Assembly: GCF_013201825.1 (NCBI RefSeq)
Contig: NZ_CP053836.1
Location: 2,542,001-2,606,000 of the forward strand
Origin: Halarcobacter ebronensis
GTDB lineage: Bacteria > Campylobacterota > Campylobacteria > Campylobacterales > Arcobacteraceae
Direction: 5' to 3'
Length of the DNA stretch: 64,000 nucleotides
Shown here piece by piece: positions 48,621 to 58,631 of this stretch (the stretch's first letter is position 1; the number at the start of each line of letters is the position of its first letter). The notes under the pieces are model-generated. The model was not told where the DNA came from. It saw nothing but the letters and a program-made list of their open reading frames with translations, and did not search any database. The translations under genes were made by a program, and so were the position numbers.

Positions 48621-49879
48621 TGGCAGTTGAATTAGTAAAAATTGTTAGTAAAAACTTCGACATTCCTGATTCTCATAAATTAGAAGTTGCTTTAAAACAC
48701 GGAAGATATGACTCTATTGATAAAGCTTTTTCAATGAAACCAGAAGATATCACTGAAGAGGTTTGTAAAAGTGGACTTAGAGGAAAAGGTGGTGGTGGAG
48801 CTGCTTGTGGTTCTAAATGGCAACTTATGCCACCAGTTGATGAGAGACCAAGATATTTAATAGTTAATGGGGATGAATCAGAACCAGGAACTTTTAAAGA
48901 TAGACAAATATTCCAATACGATCCACACTTACTTATAGAAGGAATTATTGTATCTTGTTGGGCTCTTCAAGCAAATGAAGCATTCATCTATATAAGAGGT
49001 GAATATAAATGGTTCATTGATAGACTAAATGAAGCTATTGAAGAGGCTTACAAAGCAGGAATTATAGGACCTAAAGTTATGAATAAATATGACTTTAGCG
49101 TTGATATTACAGTTCATAGAGGTGGAGGAGCATATATTTGTGGTGAAAAATCTGCTCTTATTGAATCTATTGAAGGTAAAAGAGGACATCCTAGACTTAA
49201 ACCACATGGAAAAGAGTGTGAATGGTTCTACGATATGCCAGCAACTGTAAACAATGTTGAAACTATCTCATCTGTTCCAAATATTGTATTAAATGGATAT
49301 GAATCATATACAAAATACGGAACCCAAAAAGCTCCAGGAACAATGCTTTTTGCAATGAGTGGTCCAGTTAAAAACCCTGGTGTTTATGAGTTACAATATG
49401 GTGAAAAGATGATTGATGTTATCAATGAAATTGGTGGTGGAATGAAAGATGGGCTTAAATTAAAAGCTGTTATCCCAGGTGGAGCATCTTGTCCTATTTT
49501 AACTGCACAAGAGGTTGAAAAAGCCCATTTAGATTATGAATCTATGTGGGAGATTGGTTCAACTTTAGGTACTGGTGGAATGATGATTATCCCAGAGGGT
49601 ACCTCAATGGTTGCTGTAGCTAAAAACCTAATAGAGTTTTATCACCATGAATCTTGTGGACAATGTACTCCATGTAGAGAAGGAACTGGGTGGATTGATA
49701 AAATTATTAAAAAGATTTTAGAGGGAGAAGGTTCACAAAATGACATTCAAACTATTCTTGATGTATGTGAAACTATGAATGGTAAAACTATTTGTGTTTT
49801 TGCACCCGCTGTAAAAGATATTATCAAAAGTATAGTGCAAAAATATAGACATGAATTTGAAGCACATTTTAACAATTAA
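48620..49879 (+). CDS. nuoF: NADH-quinone oxidoreductase subunit F
   Basis: 419-residue NADH-, FMN- and [4Fe-4S] (N3)-binding subunit. The nucleotide-binding loop is SGLRGKGGGGAACGSKW (51-67), where most NuoF proteins have GRGGAGFPTG. The acidic NGDESEPGTFKDR, the YICGEKSALIESIEG block and the cluster ligands CGQCTPC (Cys346, 349, 352) with a later Cys in DVCETMNGKTICVF are present. It is followed by gltA rather than by nuoG, and stops at 49879, only 14 bases before the gltA start. Confidence 0.95.
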   Translation: MAVELVKIVSKNFDIPDSHKLEVALKHGRYDSIDKAFSMKPEDITEEVCKSGLRGKGGGGAACGSKWQLMPPVDERPRYLIVNGDESEPGTFKDRQIFQYDPHLLIEGIIVSCWALQANEAFIYIRGEYKWFIDRLNEAIEEAYKAGIIGPKVMNKYDFSVDITVHRGGGAYICGEKSALIESIEGKRGHPRLKPHGKECEWFYDMPATVNNVETISSVPNIVLNGYESYTKYGTQKAPGTMLFAMSGPVKNPGVYELQYGEKMIDVINEIGGGMKDGLKLKAVIPGGASCPILTAQEVEKAHLDYESMWEIGSTLGTGGMMIIPEGTSMVAVAKNLIEFYHHESCGQCTPCREGTGWIDKIIKKILEGEGSQNDIQTILDVCETMNGKTICVFAPAVKDIIKSIVQKYRHEFEAHFNN

Positions 49880-49893
49880 TAAGGAGATATAAA

Positions 49894-51180
49894 ATGGGAA
49901 AAAATACGATGACATTAACTGATAACAGAACAGGTAAGTCTTTTGAGTATAATATTATTGATGGTACAAGAGGACCAAGTGTTGTAGATATTAGATCTTT
50001 CTACAAAGACTCTGGTATGTTTACATTTGACCCTGGTTACACTTCAACTGCATCTTGTGAATCTAAAATCACATTTATTGATGGTGAGAACTCTGAATTA
50101 AGATACAGAGGGATTCCTATTGAAGATTTAGCAGGTAAAAGTTCATACCTTGATGTTTGTTATCTTTTAATGAACGGTAATTTGCCAACTCCTGAACAAT
50201 CAAAAAACTTTGATTTAGAGATTAGACACAGATCTTTTCTTGATGAAGGTATTTTAAGACTTTTTGATGCACTTCCAGATCATGCTCACCCAATGGCAAC
50301 AATGGGAGCAGCAACAATGGCACTTGCAACTATTTATAAAGACCACTTAAACCCAAGCAATGAAGATGAGTTTAGAGTTATGAGAAGAAGAATATTGGCA
50401 AAAATGCCAACAATTGCTGCTATGGCTTATAGAAACTCTATTGGTGTTCCAATGATCTATCCAGATATAAACAGATATTTTACTGAAAACTTTTTATATA
50501 TGCTAAGAGCATATCCAGGTGGAAAACTAAAATATCTTGGAAATGGACACAATGATGAGATTAAACAAGTAGAAGTTGATGCTCTTGATGCAATTTTAAC
50601 ACTTCATGCTGACCATGAACAAAATGCTTCAACTACAACTGTTAGAAATGTTGGTTCAACAGAAGCTCACCCTTATGTATCTATTGCATCTGGTATTGCT
50701 GCACTTTGGGGATCAGCTCATGGTGGAGCAAATGAGAGAGTTATGGAGCAACTAAAACTAATTGGTGATGTTAAAAATGTTCCAACTTATATTGCAAAAG
50801 CAAAAGATAAAAATGATCCATTTAGACTTATGGGATTTGGTCACAGAGTTTATAAAAACAGAGACCCAAGAGCGCAAGAGCTTAAAAAACTTCAAGACAA
50901 ACTAAGAGAAGAGTTACATTTAGATTCACATCTATTAGATATCGCTGCTGCTGTTGAAAAAGCTGCATTAAGTGATGATTACTTTGTATCAAGAGGTTTA
51001 TATCCAAATATTGACTTCTATTCAGGAGTAATTTTAACAGCTCTTAAAATACCAATTGAGATGTTTACACCAATTTTCGTAATCGGAAGAATTCCAGGGT
51101 GGATCTCTCAATGGACAGAATTAAAACAAGACCCAACTGCAAAAATTGCAAGACCTAGACAATTATATACAGGTAAATAA
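49894..51180 (+). CDS. gltA: Citrate synthase, embedded in the nuo operon
   Basis: Hexameric type II citrate synthase of 428 residues, which condenses oxaloacetate and acetyl-CoA. Catalytic residues lie in LHADHEQNAST, WGSAHGGANE and FGHRVYKNRDPR, with the aspartate in YPNIDFYSG. The N-terminal domain with TFIDGENSELRYRGIPIEDLA is typical of the Gram-negative form that is regulated by NADH. AAGGAGA is seven bases upstream of the ATG. It sits between nuoF and nuoG, in the same direction with spacers of 14 and 35 bases, so it is almost certainly co-transcribed with complex I. Confidence 0.97.
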   Translation: MGKNTMTLTDNRTGKSFEYNIIDGTRGPSVVDIRSFYKDSGMFTFDPGYTSTASCESKITFIDGENSELRYRGIPIEDLAGKSSYLDVCYLLMNGNLPTPEQSKNFDLEIRHRSFLDEGILRLFDALPDHAHPMATMGAATMALATIYKDHLNPSNEDEFRVMRRRILAKMPTIAAMAYRNSIGVPMIYPDINRYFTENFLYMLRAYPGGKLKYLGNGHNDEIKQVEVDALDAILTLHADHEQNASTTTVRNVGSTEAHPYVSIASGIAALWGSAHGGANERVMEQLKLIGDVKNVPTYIAKAKDKNDPFRLMGFGHRVYKNRDPRAQELKKLQDKLREELHLDSHLLDIAAAVEKAALSDDYFVSRGLYPNIDFYSGVILTALKIPIEMFTPIFVIGRIPGWISQWTELKQDPTAKIARPRQLYTGK

Positions 51181-51215
51181 AATAATAGCGGTTAATTAAA
51201 AGGAGATTACACGAT

Positions 51216-52652
51216 ATGAGTGAAGTTGTCAAATTTACGGTGGATGGGGCAGAAATTGAAGCTAAAAAGGGAAGTCTATTAATAGACTCTCTTTTAGATA
51301 GAGATATCCATATTCCCCACTTTTGTTATCACCAAGCATTAGGAAAAGATGGAAACTGTAGGATGTGTATGGTTGAAATCGAAGGTCAAAAAAGACCTCA
51401 AATTGCGTGTGATACTCCTGTAAAAGAGGGAATGATAGTTAGAACAAAAGGTGAAAAGATTGAGAAAGTTAGACGAGAAATTTTAGAACTTGAACTAATC
51501 AACCACCCTATTGACTGTCCTACCTGTGACCAAGCAGGAGAGTGTAAACTACAAGACTACTATATGGAGTCTGGATTTTATCACTCAAGAATTGAAGTTG
51601 AACAAAAAGTTACTGCTAGAAAAAGAATAGAACTTGGAAGCAATGTAATGCTTGACCAAGAGAGATGTGTCCTTTGTACTAGATGTGTAAGATTTTGTTC
51701 AGATATTACAAAAACAAATGAGTTAGGTGTTATAAATAGAGCAGATCACTCTGTAATTGGAACTTTCCCAGGACGACCACTATCTAACCCATATGCTATG
51801 AATGTTGTGGATTTATGCCCTGTTGGAGCTTTAACTTCACAAGATTTTAGATTTAAACAAAGGGTGTGGTTTTTAGATTCATTTGATGCAATCTGTAATG
51901 GTTGTGCAAGGGGATGTAATATCAGAGTTGATCATAGAAAAGAGAAATATAAAGATGACCAAATCTTTAGATTCAAACCAAGAGTTAATAAAGAGGTTAA
52001 TGGATGGTTTATTTGTGATGAGGGAAGATTATCATATAAAAATGAAGCTGAAAATAGATTTGAAAAAACTTTAATGGATGGGAAAGAAGCACTTTTAGAT
52101 AATGCAATTACAAAATCATTTAAAGTGTTAACACAAAAAGATAAAATTGTGTTTATTTTAGATCCAAATCTCTCAATTGAAGAGATGCAAAATGCTAAAA
52201 ACTTAGCTTCTATTTTAAATGCAGATGTTACAGGATATGCACCACAATATATAGATGAAAGTTTTGGGGATGATTTCTTAAGAAAAAGTGACAAGTGTGC
52301 AAATAGAGCTGCATATAAAGAGCTTGAAATTGATGAAAATGAAGAGAACTTTAAAAAATTAATAGAAGAGGCAAACACTTTAGTTATTTTAGGAAATAAC
52401 TATTTTGATAAACATTTAGAATCACTTGATAATAAAAAAGTAATAAGCTTTTTCTCTCATAATTTTGAAACTATCTCAAAATCTGCTGTAGCAATACCTG
52501 TTGCATCATTTTATGAGAAGAGTGGAACTTATATAAACTTTGAGGGAATTAAACAAAAAGTAATATCAAAAATAAGAAAAGATTCTCCAAAAGAGACAAT
52601 AACTTCAATTATAGAACATATAAAAACTATGATAGATAAAGGTAATCTATGA
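51216..52652 (+). CDS. nuoG: NADH-quinone oxidoreductase subunit G, short form
   Basis: 478 residues against 780-910 in most bacteria. All cluster sites of the N-terminal half are there: [2Fe-2S] Cys37, 48, 51, 65; the His-ligated [4Fe-4S] His97, Cys101, 104, 110; the next [4Fe-4S] Cys151, 154, 157, 201; and an N7-like set Cys227, 230, 234, 267. The molybdopterin-like domain that normally follows is reduced to about 200 residues that end in VASFYEKSGTYINFEG. A frameshift is unlikely as the stop overlaps the nuoH start (ATGA-type four-base overlap). AAAGGAG precedes the ATG. Confidence 0.93.
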   Translation: MSEVVKFTVDGAEIEAKKGSLLIDSLLDRDIHIPHFCYHQALGKDGNCRMCMVEIEGQKRPQIACDTPVKEGMIVRTKGEKIEKVRREILELELINHPIDCPTCDQAGECKLQDYYMESGFYHSRIEVEQKVTARKRIELGSNVMLDQERCVLCTRCVRFCSDITKTNELGVINRADHSVIGTFPGRPLSNPYAMNVVDLCPVGALTSQDFRFKQRVWFLDSFDAICNGCARGCNIRVDHRKEKYKDDQIFRFKPRVNKEVNGWFICDEGRLSYKNEAENRFEKTLMDGKEALLDNAITKSFKVLTQKDKIVFILDPNLSIEEMQNAKNLASILNADVTGYAPQYIDESFGDDFLRKSDKCANRAAYKELEIDENEENFKKLIEEANTLVILGNNYFDKHLESLDNKKVISFFSHNFETISKSAVAIPVASFYEKSGTYINFEGIKQKVISKIRKDSPKETITSIIEHIKTMIDKGNL

Positions 52653-53932
52653 GTGTAGCTGAAATAGTTATTATAATAATAAATATTCTTCTTGCTGTAA
52701 CCCTATCAGTTGGTACAACTCCTGTTATGGTTTGGTGGGAGAGAAGAGTGGCTGGTTTTATTCAAGATAGAACTGGGCCAAATAGGGCTGATATTGGTGG
52801 GATTAGACTTGGTGGTTTAATCCAAGCAATAGCAGATATGTTAAAACTTGTCTTTAAAGAGGACTTTACTCCTGCACATATCAAGTTCAAATTTTTATAT
52901 ACAATAGCTCCAGCAATTGTATTTATCTGTTCGTTTTTAACAATGGGTGTTATCCCTTTTGCAGATAATATAACTGTTGATGGGAATACTTATATGATGC
53001 AAGCTATTCCAACAACTCTTGGAATTATGTGGTTTTTAGCATTTGCAGGGCTCTCTGTATTTGGTATTATTTTAGGTGGATATTCATCTGAAAATAAATA
53101 TGGACTTTTAGGTGGAATTAGGGCTTCAGCACAAGTTATCTCTTATGAAGCGGCTATGGCTCTTTCAGTTATCTCAATTTTATTAACTTATGGTTCTATA
53201 AACTTAAATGATATGGTTCAAGCTCAAGGAGATACTTTTTGGGGAATAATACCTGCATGGGGACTATTTATGCAACCACTTGCTGCTCTAATATTTGTAG
53301 TAACTGCATTTGCAGAGTCAAATAGAACTCCTTTTGATATAGCAGAAGGTGAATCAGAAATTGTTGCAGGTTATCATACTGAATACTCTGCAATGAGATT
53401 TGGTCTTTTCCAAGTTGGTGAATATGCAGCAATGTCAGCATCATCAGCAATTATTGTAACTTTATTTTTAGGTGGATATCAAATCCCTTGGATGGATACA
53501 CAAACAATCCAAGGAAATATCAATTATGTACTAATTGCACTAATAATTCTTTTCCCTATAAAAGCATTTTTCTTTACTAAATGGATGAATAGAAATTATA
53601 ATTGGTTAGATAAAAATGATAAAAGAGAAAAAGAAAAAAATATTCTTATTAGAGGATTCTGGGGTATTGCCGTTATAGTTTCACTAGCTTTAATTGCTTT
53701 AATTGCAACAGGTCTTGGTGAAAATGGTGTAAATATAGCAACAACAGTTATTCAAGTTGTAGTATTTGTAGGTAAATTTTTATTTATGAACTTTGTATTC
53801 ATCTGGATTAGATGGACTCTATTAAGATTTAGATATGACCAACTACAAATGCTTGGATGGAAAGTACTTATTCCATTATCAATATTAAATATTGTAATAA
53901 CTGCAATTATTGTAGTAGCAACAGGAAGTTAA
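52649..53932 (+). CDS. nuoH: NADH-quinone oxidoreductase subunit H, enlarged
   Basis: Membrane subunit next to the quinone tunnel. 427 residues, about 95 more than the usual 325-335. Conserved blocks: WWERRVAGFIQDRTGPNRA (29-47), the loop AESNRTPFDIAEGESEIVAGYHTEYS (222-247) and the last-helix entry RWTLLRFRYDQLQMLGWK (388-405). The extra material lies at about 285-365, between the helix ending GGYQIPW and the IRWTLLRFRYDQ block. It contains a hydrophobic stretch (292-310), a charged loop (NWLDKNDKREKEKN) and another hydrophobic stretch (335-356), that is, two probable added helices. Confidence 0.93.
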   Translation: MSVAEIVIIIINILLAVTLSVGTTPVMVWWERRVAGFIQDRTGPNRADIGGIRLGGLIQAIADMLKLVFKEDFTPAHIKFKFLYTIAPAIVFICSFLTMGVIPFADNITVDGNTYMMQAIPTTLGIMWFLAFAGLSVFGIILGGYSSENKYGLLGGIRASAQVISYEAAMALSVISILLTYGSINLNDMVQAQGDTFWGIIPAWGLFMQPLAALIFVVTAFAESNRTPFDIAEGESEIVAGYHTEYSAMRFGLFQVGEYAAMSASSAIIVTLFLGGYQIPWMDTQTIQGNINYVLIALIILFPIKAFFFTKWMNRNYNWLDKNDKREKEKNILIRGFWGIAVIVSLALIALIATGLGENGVNIATTVIQVVVFVGKFLFMNFVFIWIRWTLLRFRYDQLQMLGWKVLIPLSILNIVITAIIVVATGS

Positions 53933-53933
53933 T

Positions 53934-54440
53934 ATGGGAATTAAAATAGTAGAAAGACACGGAAAGTCTTTAAAAGATAAACTATATATACCAGCAATTG
54001 TTGGTGGTATGAAGACTACATTTTCTCACTTTAAAAAGAATTTAGGTGATGTATCAAACTTAAGAACGATGCAATATCCTGAAGTACAACCTACAGATAT
54101 TACTGATAGATACAGAGGTGTACATAGACTTACAAAGTGGGAAGATGGAAGTGAAAAGTGTGTTGCATGTTATATGTGTGCAACAGCTTGTCCTGCTCAA
54201 TGTATCTTTATAGATGCAGAAGAGAGATTTGATGGAGTTGCTGAAAAAAGACCAAAACAGTTTAAAATTGACCTTTTAGAGTGTGTATTTTGTGGATATT
54301 GTGTTGAGGCTTGTCCTTGTGATGCAATTAGAATGGATACTGGAATTTTTAGCTTCACTGCAAGTAAAAGAGAAGATTTTGTAGTAGATAAAGATCGACT
54401 TATGTCTCATGAGCGTTCAAAGGATTTTGATAATGAATGA
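53934..54440 (+). CDS. nuoI: NADH-quinone oxidoreductase subunit I
   Basis: 168-residue ferredoxin-like subunit with two [4Fe-4S] clusters (N6a, N6b): CVACYMCATACPAQC and CVFCGYCVEACPCDA. N-terminal RGVHRLTKWEDGSEKC is typical. One base separates it from nuoH. The end overlaps nuoJ by eight bases. Confidence 0.96.
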   Translation: MGIKIVERHGKSLKDKLYIPAIVGGMKTTFSHFKKNLGDVSNLRTMQYPEVQPTDITDRYRGVHRLTKWEDGSEKCVACYMCATACPAQCIFIDAEERFDGVAEKRPKQFKIDLLECVFCGYCVEACPCDAIRMDTGIFSFTASKREDFVVDKDRLMSHERSKDFDNE

Positions 54441-54948
54441 AATAATTTTTATAGGACTTAGTTTTTTTGCAATAACAGGTGCTATTGCAATGTTAGTGTA
54501 CAAAAATCCTATGTACTCTGCATTAGGACTACTTGTATCTATTATGTCAGTTGCTGGTCTTTTTGCCTTGTTAAATGCAACTTTTTTATTTATGGTACAA
54601 ATTATTGTTTACGCTGGTGCAATTATGACACTAATTCTCTTTTTACTTATGTTTCTTAATATTAAAGAGGAACACCTTCCTAAAGAGCCTAAAAAGTTCT
54701 TTTTGATTGGTCTTGGTGTGCTTATTATGATTCCATTTAACATTGTAATTTTGAAAGCGGTTTCAAATTTACCAAATGCAAATATGAGTGTAGTTGAGAG
54801 TAGTTTTGGTGATATTAAACCAATAGGAACGCTACTATATAATGATTGGATTTTGGCATTTGAGTTAATCTCTATTCTTCTTTTAGTTGCTTTAGTTGGT
54901 TCAATTGTTTTAGCAAAAAGAAAAAAAATCAATAAGGAAAACTCATGA
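54433..54948 (+). CDS. nuoJ: NADH-quinone oxidoreductase subunit J
   Basis: Membrane subunit, 171 residues with about five helices. The ATG at 54433 (MNEIIFIGLSFFAITG) is preceded by AAAGGA nine bases away, inside nuoI. An earlier frame start at 54409 has no ribosome site. The conserved MVQIIVYAGAIMTLILFLLMFLN segment is present. Confidence 0.93.
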   Translation: MNEIIFIGLSFFAITGAIAMLVYKNPMYSALGLLVSIMSVAGLFALLNATFLFMVQIIVYAGAIMTLILFLLMFLNIKEEHLPKEPKKFFLIGLGVLIMIPFNIVILKAVSNLPNANMSVVESSFGDIKPIGTLLYNDWILAFELISILLLVALVGSIVLAKRKKINKENS

Positions 54949-55256
54949 TTAGTTTAACATCATACGCTTTTGTCTCTATGATTCTTTTCTCAATTGGAGT
55001 TATAGGTGTAATTGCAAGAAGAAATATATTTGTAATCTATATGTCTATTGAGTTGATGTTAAACGGAGTTAACCTTTTCCTTATAACATTTGCTAGATAC
55101 CATTTTAATATGGATCCACAAATTATTACAATTATGGTTATATCGATTGCTGCAGCGGAAGCAGCGATATTCTTATCAGTTATCATTTTATTATTTAGAT
55201 CAAAAAGATCTCTTGATACAGATATTTTTACAACCCTAACACAAGGAGAGAAATAA
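54945..55256 (+). CDS. nuoK: NADH-quinone oxidoreductase subunit K
   Basis: 103-residue subunit with three helices, homologous to MrpC. Conserved NIFVIYMSIELMLNGVNL contains the membrane Glu of the proton path, and DPQIITIMVISIAAAEAAI the second one. Four-base overlap with nuoJ, and its stop shares a base with the nuoL start. Confidence 0.95.
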   Translation: MISLTSYAFVSMILFSIGVIGVIARRNIFVIYMSIELMLNGVNLFLITFARYHFNMDPQIITIMVISIAAAEAAIFLSVIILLFRSKRSLDTDIFTTLTQGEK

Positions 55257-57145
55257 TGGTTGATACTTCACTTCTTGTATGGATTGTTTTAGCTCCATTA
55301 CTTGGTGCTATATTAAATGGTGGATTCTATTTCTACCATATAAAAAGAAAGCCTGTTCCTGAAATAGTTTTCTCAATAATTGGAACAATGACTCCACTTA
55401 TTGCTTTTTTAATAACACTATGTCTATTTTTAGATATGCTTAATGGTAATACAACTTTTAGACAAGAGCTTTTTACTTGGGTTAATATTGGAAGTCTAAA
55501 TATCTCAATGGCATTTTTAGGAGACCATTTAGCAATTTTTATGTCATTGTTTGTAACTTTTGTTGGTTGGTTAATCCATATTTATGCAATTGGTTATATG
55601 ACAAAAGATGAAGGTTTTGGTAAGTTTTTTGCATACTTCAACCTATTCTTAGCTTCAATGCTTATTTTAGTTTTAGCAGATAACCCAGTAATTTTATTTA
55701 TTGGGTGGGAAGGGGTTGGACTTTGTTCATATTTACTAATTGCCTTTTATTACTCTGAAGAGGAGAATGTTCTTGCAGGTAATAAAGCTTTTATAGCAAA
55801 TAGAGTTGGAGACTTTGGATTTATTTTAGGTATTGTTACCCTATTCTTTGCTTTAGGTGGAGTTGATTTAAGTTTTGGTTCTCTTGAAACAAATATCTCA
55901 AATGCTTCAACATCACTTTTAGCACTATCAGGGTTTTTACTATTTGTTGGGGCTATGGGTAAATCTGCACAGATTCCACTTTATGTTTGGCTTCCTGATG
56001 CAATGGCAGGACCAACACCAATCTCTGCTTTAATTCATGCTGCAACGATGGTAACAGCAGGGGTTTATATGGTATCTAGATTTCACTTCTTATATAGTGG
56101 AATTGAAGAGATTGGAACATTTATAGCTTATATTGGTGCATTTTCTGCCCTATTTGCAGCTATTATTGCTACAAGACAACAAGATATTAAAAAGATTCTT
56201 GCATATTCAACAATGTCACAACTTGGGTATATGTTTATAGCTGTTGGACTTGGATTTTATAGTTCAGGACTGTTTCATGTATTAACTCACGCTTTCTTTA
56301 AAGCTATGTTATTCATGGGAGCTGGAGGTATGATTATTGCCCTACACCATGAGCAAAATATCTTTAAAATGGCTCAACACAGAGTTCAACTTCCAATCAT
56401 AGGGATTACCTTTTTAATTGGTGTAATTGCTATCTCTGGTATTCCACCATTTTCTGGATTCTTTTCAAAAGATGCAATTTTAGCTGCAGCTTTCCAAGAG
56501 GGTCAATATGGAATTTGGGCAATTGGAATGTTTACAGCATTTTTAACAGCATTTTATATGTTTAGAATGTATTTTATTCTATTTGTTGCACCAAATAAAC
56601 ATACTAAACACTATGTGTATACTTCAAAAACAATTACTCTTCCATTACTAATTTTAGCAGTTGGAGCAGTTGGGGCTGGTTTTCTAAACCTTCCAGGTGC
56701 ACTTGGAGGAGAACATATGGTTGACACTTGGTTAGCTCAAACTAACTCAACACAAGTTCATATGTCTCATACAACAGAGTATATACTAATGGTTGTATCA
56801 GTTCTTATTGCAGCTTCTGGTATTGTTGTAGCATACAAAAAGTATGCAAACTTTGATGTTTATGCTCCAGAAGACGAAAAAGGTTTAATAGCAAACAAAT
56901 TTTATATTGATGAAATCTATGACGCAGTTTTTGTAAAAAGTGCTAAAAAAATCTCATCTTTTATTGACAAAACAATTGATATGAAAATTATCGATGGACT
57001 TATTATGAGTGGTTGTAATCAGTTTATTGCCTTAGGTAAAAAAGTTGCAACAATTCAAAATGCAAATGTTAGATTCTATGCAGGATTTATGCTTATTGGT
57101 ATGAGCTGCGTATTTATCTATCTATATATTTCTTTAGGATTGTAA
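55256..57145 (+). CDS. nuoL: NADH-quinone oxidoreductase subunit L
   Basis: Distal antiporter-like proton pump subunit, 629 residues with about 14-16 helices and a long lateral helix. The conserved FIGWEGVGLCSYLLI (Glu of the pump channel), FIANRVGDFGFILG, PTPISALIHAATMVTAGVYM and YSTMSQLGYMF blocks are intact. It ends in a hydrophobic stretch of the lateral helix. Confidence 0.97.
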   Translation: MVDTSLLVWIVLAPLLGAILNGGFYFYHIKRKPVPEIVFSIIGTMTPLIAFLITLCLFLDMLNGNTTFRQELFTWVNIGSLNISMAFLGDHLAIFMSLFVTFVGWLIHIYAIGYMTKDEGFGKFFAYFNLFLASMLILVLADNPVILFIGWEGVGLCSYLLIAFYYSEEENVLAGNKAFIANRVGDFGFILGIVTLFFALGGVDLSFGSLETNISNASTSLLALSGFLLFVGAMGKSAQIPLYVWLPDAMAGPTPISALIHAATMVTAGVYMVSRFHFLYSGIEEIGTFIAYIGAFSALFAAIIATRQQDIKKILAYSTMSQLGYMFIAVGLGFYSSGLFHVLTHAFFKAMLFMGAGGMIIALHHEQNIFKMAQHRVQLPIIGITFLIGVIAISGIPPFSGFFSKDAILAAAFQEGQYGIWAIGMFTAFLTAFYMFRMYFILFVAPNKHTKHYVYTSKTITLPLLILAVGAVGAGFLNLPGALGGEHMVDTWLAQTNSTQVHMSHTTEYILMVVSVLIAASGIVVAYKKYANFDVYAPEDEKGLIANKFYIDEIYDAVFVKSAKKISSFIDKTIDMKIIDGLIMSGCNQFIALGKKVATIQNANVRFYAGFMLIGMSCVFIYLYISLGL

Positions 57146-57146
57146 T

Positions 57147-58631
57147 ATGAGTGCAGATATATTATCGTTTATTATCTTTTTACCAGCAATAGTTGGCTTT
57201 GGTTTAATGATTACAACAAAACATGTAGAGACTGTAAGAAACATAGCTTTCTTAACTACTACAGTTATACTAGCACTTGTTCTTAAAATCTATATTGACT
57301 TTGAACCAAGTTCTGGAATGCAGTTTGTTACAAATGTGCCTTGGATTGGTTCATATGGTATTAACTACTATATAGGTGTTGATGGTTTTTCTCTTACAAT
57401 TTTAATGATGATCGCTATATTAATTCCAACTGCTTACCTTCTTTTATGGGAAGGAAGAACAAAAGGTTACTGGATAAATATGCTTTTAGTTCAAACAGGT
57501 GTAACTGGAGCTTTATTATCTTTAGATGTAATTTTGTTTTATTTCTTTTGGGAAGTTATGCTTTTACCAGTTTTCTTAATGATTGGTATTTATGGATTTG
57601 GTGAAAAAGTATTTACAACTATTAAAGTTACAGTATATACAATGCTTGGATCATTACTTATGTTTGTGGCTATTTTATACCTTGGTGTTAGTTACTTTAA
57701 TGAGTTTGGACAATGGTCATTTCAATATGACTCTCTAACTCAAATTACAACACTAAGTTATAATGAAAAAATTTGGTTATTTTTAGCATTTCTTTCAGCA
57801 TTTGCTATTAAAATTCCAATTTTTCCACTTCATACTTGGATTATGGAAACATATAAAAATGCCCCTACAGGTGCAGTATTTTTACTATCATCAATAATGG
57901 CAAAACTTGGGGTTTACGCAATTGTTAGATTTATGATTCCAATTTTCCCTGATATTTATGTAGAGTTCTCTACTTGGTTTGTATTTATTGGACTATTTGG
58001 TCTTATATATTTTGGTGTAGCTGCACTAATGCAAGATGATATTAAAAGAATGTTTGCATACTCTTCAGCTTCACACTTAAGTTTTATAGCTGCTGGTATC
58101 TTCTCTCTAAATGAGTTTGGTATTAATGGAGCTTTATATTTAATTATTGCTCACGCAATTGCAACAGGGGCACTATTCTTACTTGTTGGTATTATCCATG
58201 ATGAAACTGGATTTAAAACAATCAAAGATTTAGGAGGACTTGCAAAACAGTCTCCAATTTTTACAACTATTTTTGCAATTATGCTTTTTGCAAATGTGGG
58301 ACTTCCTGGAACAAATGGATTTGTGTCTGAACTTCTTATAATTTTTGGGATTTATGAATTTAATCATACATTAGGTTATATCTCAGCTCTAACAGTTATT
58401 ATTGGAGCTTCATATATGTTATGGATGTTCCAAAGAGCAATTTTAGTTAAAAGAACTTCTGGAGAAGATCTTAAATTTAGAGATTTAAAAATCAAAGAGA
58501 TTCTAGGTTTAACTCCTTGGATTATCTTAGTATTTTTAATGGGTATATATCCAGAAATTTTCATAGATAAATTTGAACCAACTGTTACCCACTACTTAAA
58601 TGATATTTTACAAATTGGAGCAACAAAATGA
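57147..58631 (+). CDS. nuoM: NADH-quinone oxidoreductase subunit M
   Basis: Antiporter-like subunit, 494 residues and about 14 helices. Motifs: [18 protein letters not shown] (pump Glu), [38 protein letters not shown] and [13 protein letters not shown]. Two bases after nuoL, and four-base overlap with nuoN. Confidence 0.97.
   Translation: MSADILSFIIFLPAIVGFGLMITTKHVETVRNIAFLTTTVILALVLKIYIDFEPSSGMQFVTNVPWIGSYGINYYIGVDGFSLTILMMIAILIPTAYLLLWEGRTKGYWINMLLVQTGVTGALLSLDVILFYFFWEVMLLPVFLMIGIYGFGEKVFTTIKVTVYTMLGSLLMFVAILYLGVSYFNEFGQWSFQYDSLTQITTLSYNEKIWLFLAFLSAFAIKIPIFPLHTWIMETYKNAPTGAVFLLSSIMAKLGVYAIVRFMIPIFPDIYVEFSTWFVFIGLFGLIYFGVAALMQDDIKRMFAYSSASHLSFIAAGIFSLNEFGINGALYLIIAHAIATGALFLLVGIIHDETGFKTIKDLGGLAKQSPIFTTIFAIMLFANVGLPGTNGFVSELLIIFGIYEFNHTLGYISALTVIIGASYMLWMFQRAILVKRTSGEDLKFRDLKIKEILGLTPWIILVFLMGIYPEIFIDKFEPTVTHYLNDILQIGATK

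Noticed and set aside
51932-52378. A 148-codon minus-strand frame inside nuoG
   Set aside because: Antisense shadow; Ser/Phe/Leu-rich composition and no start signal.
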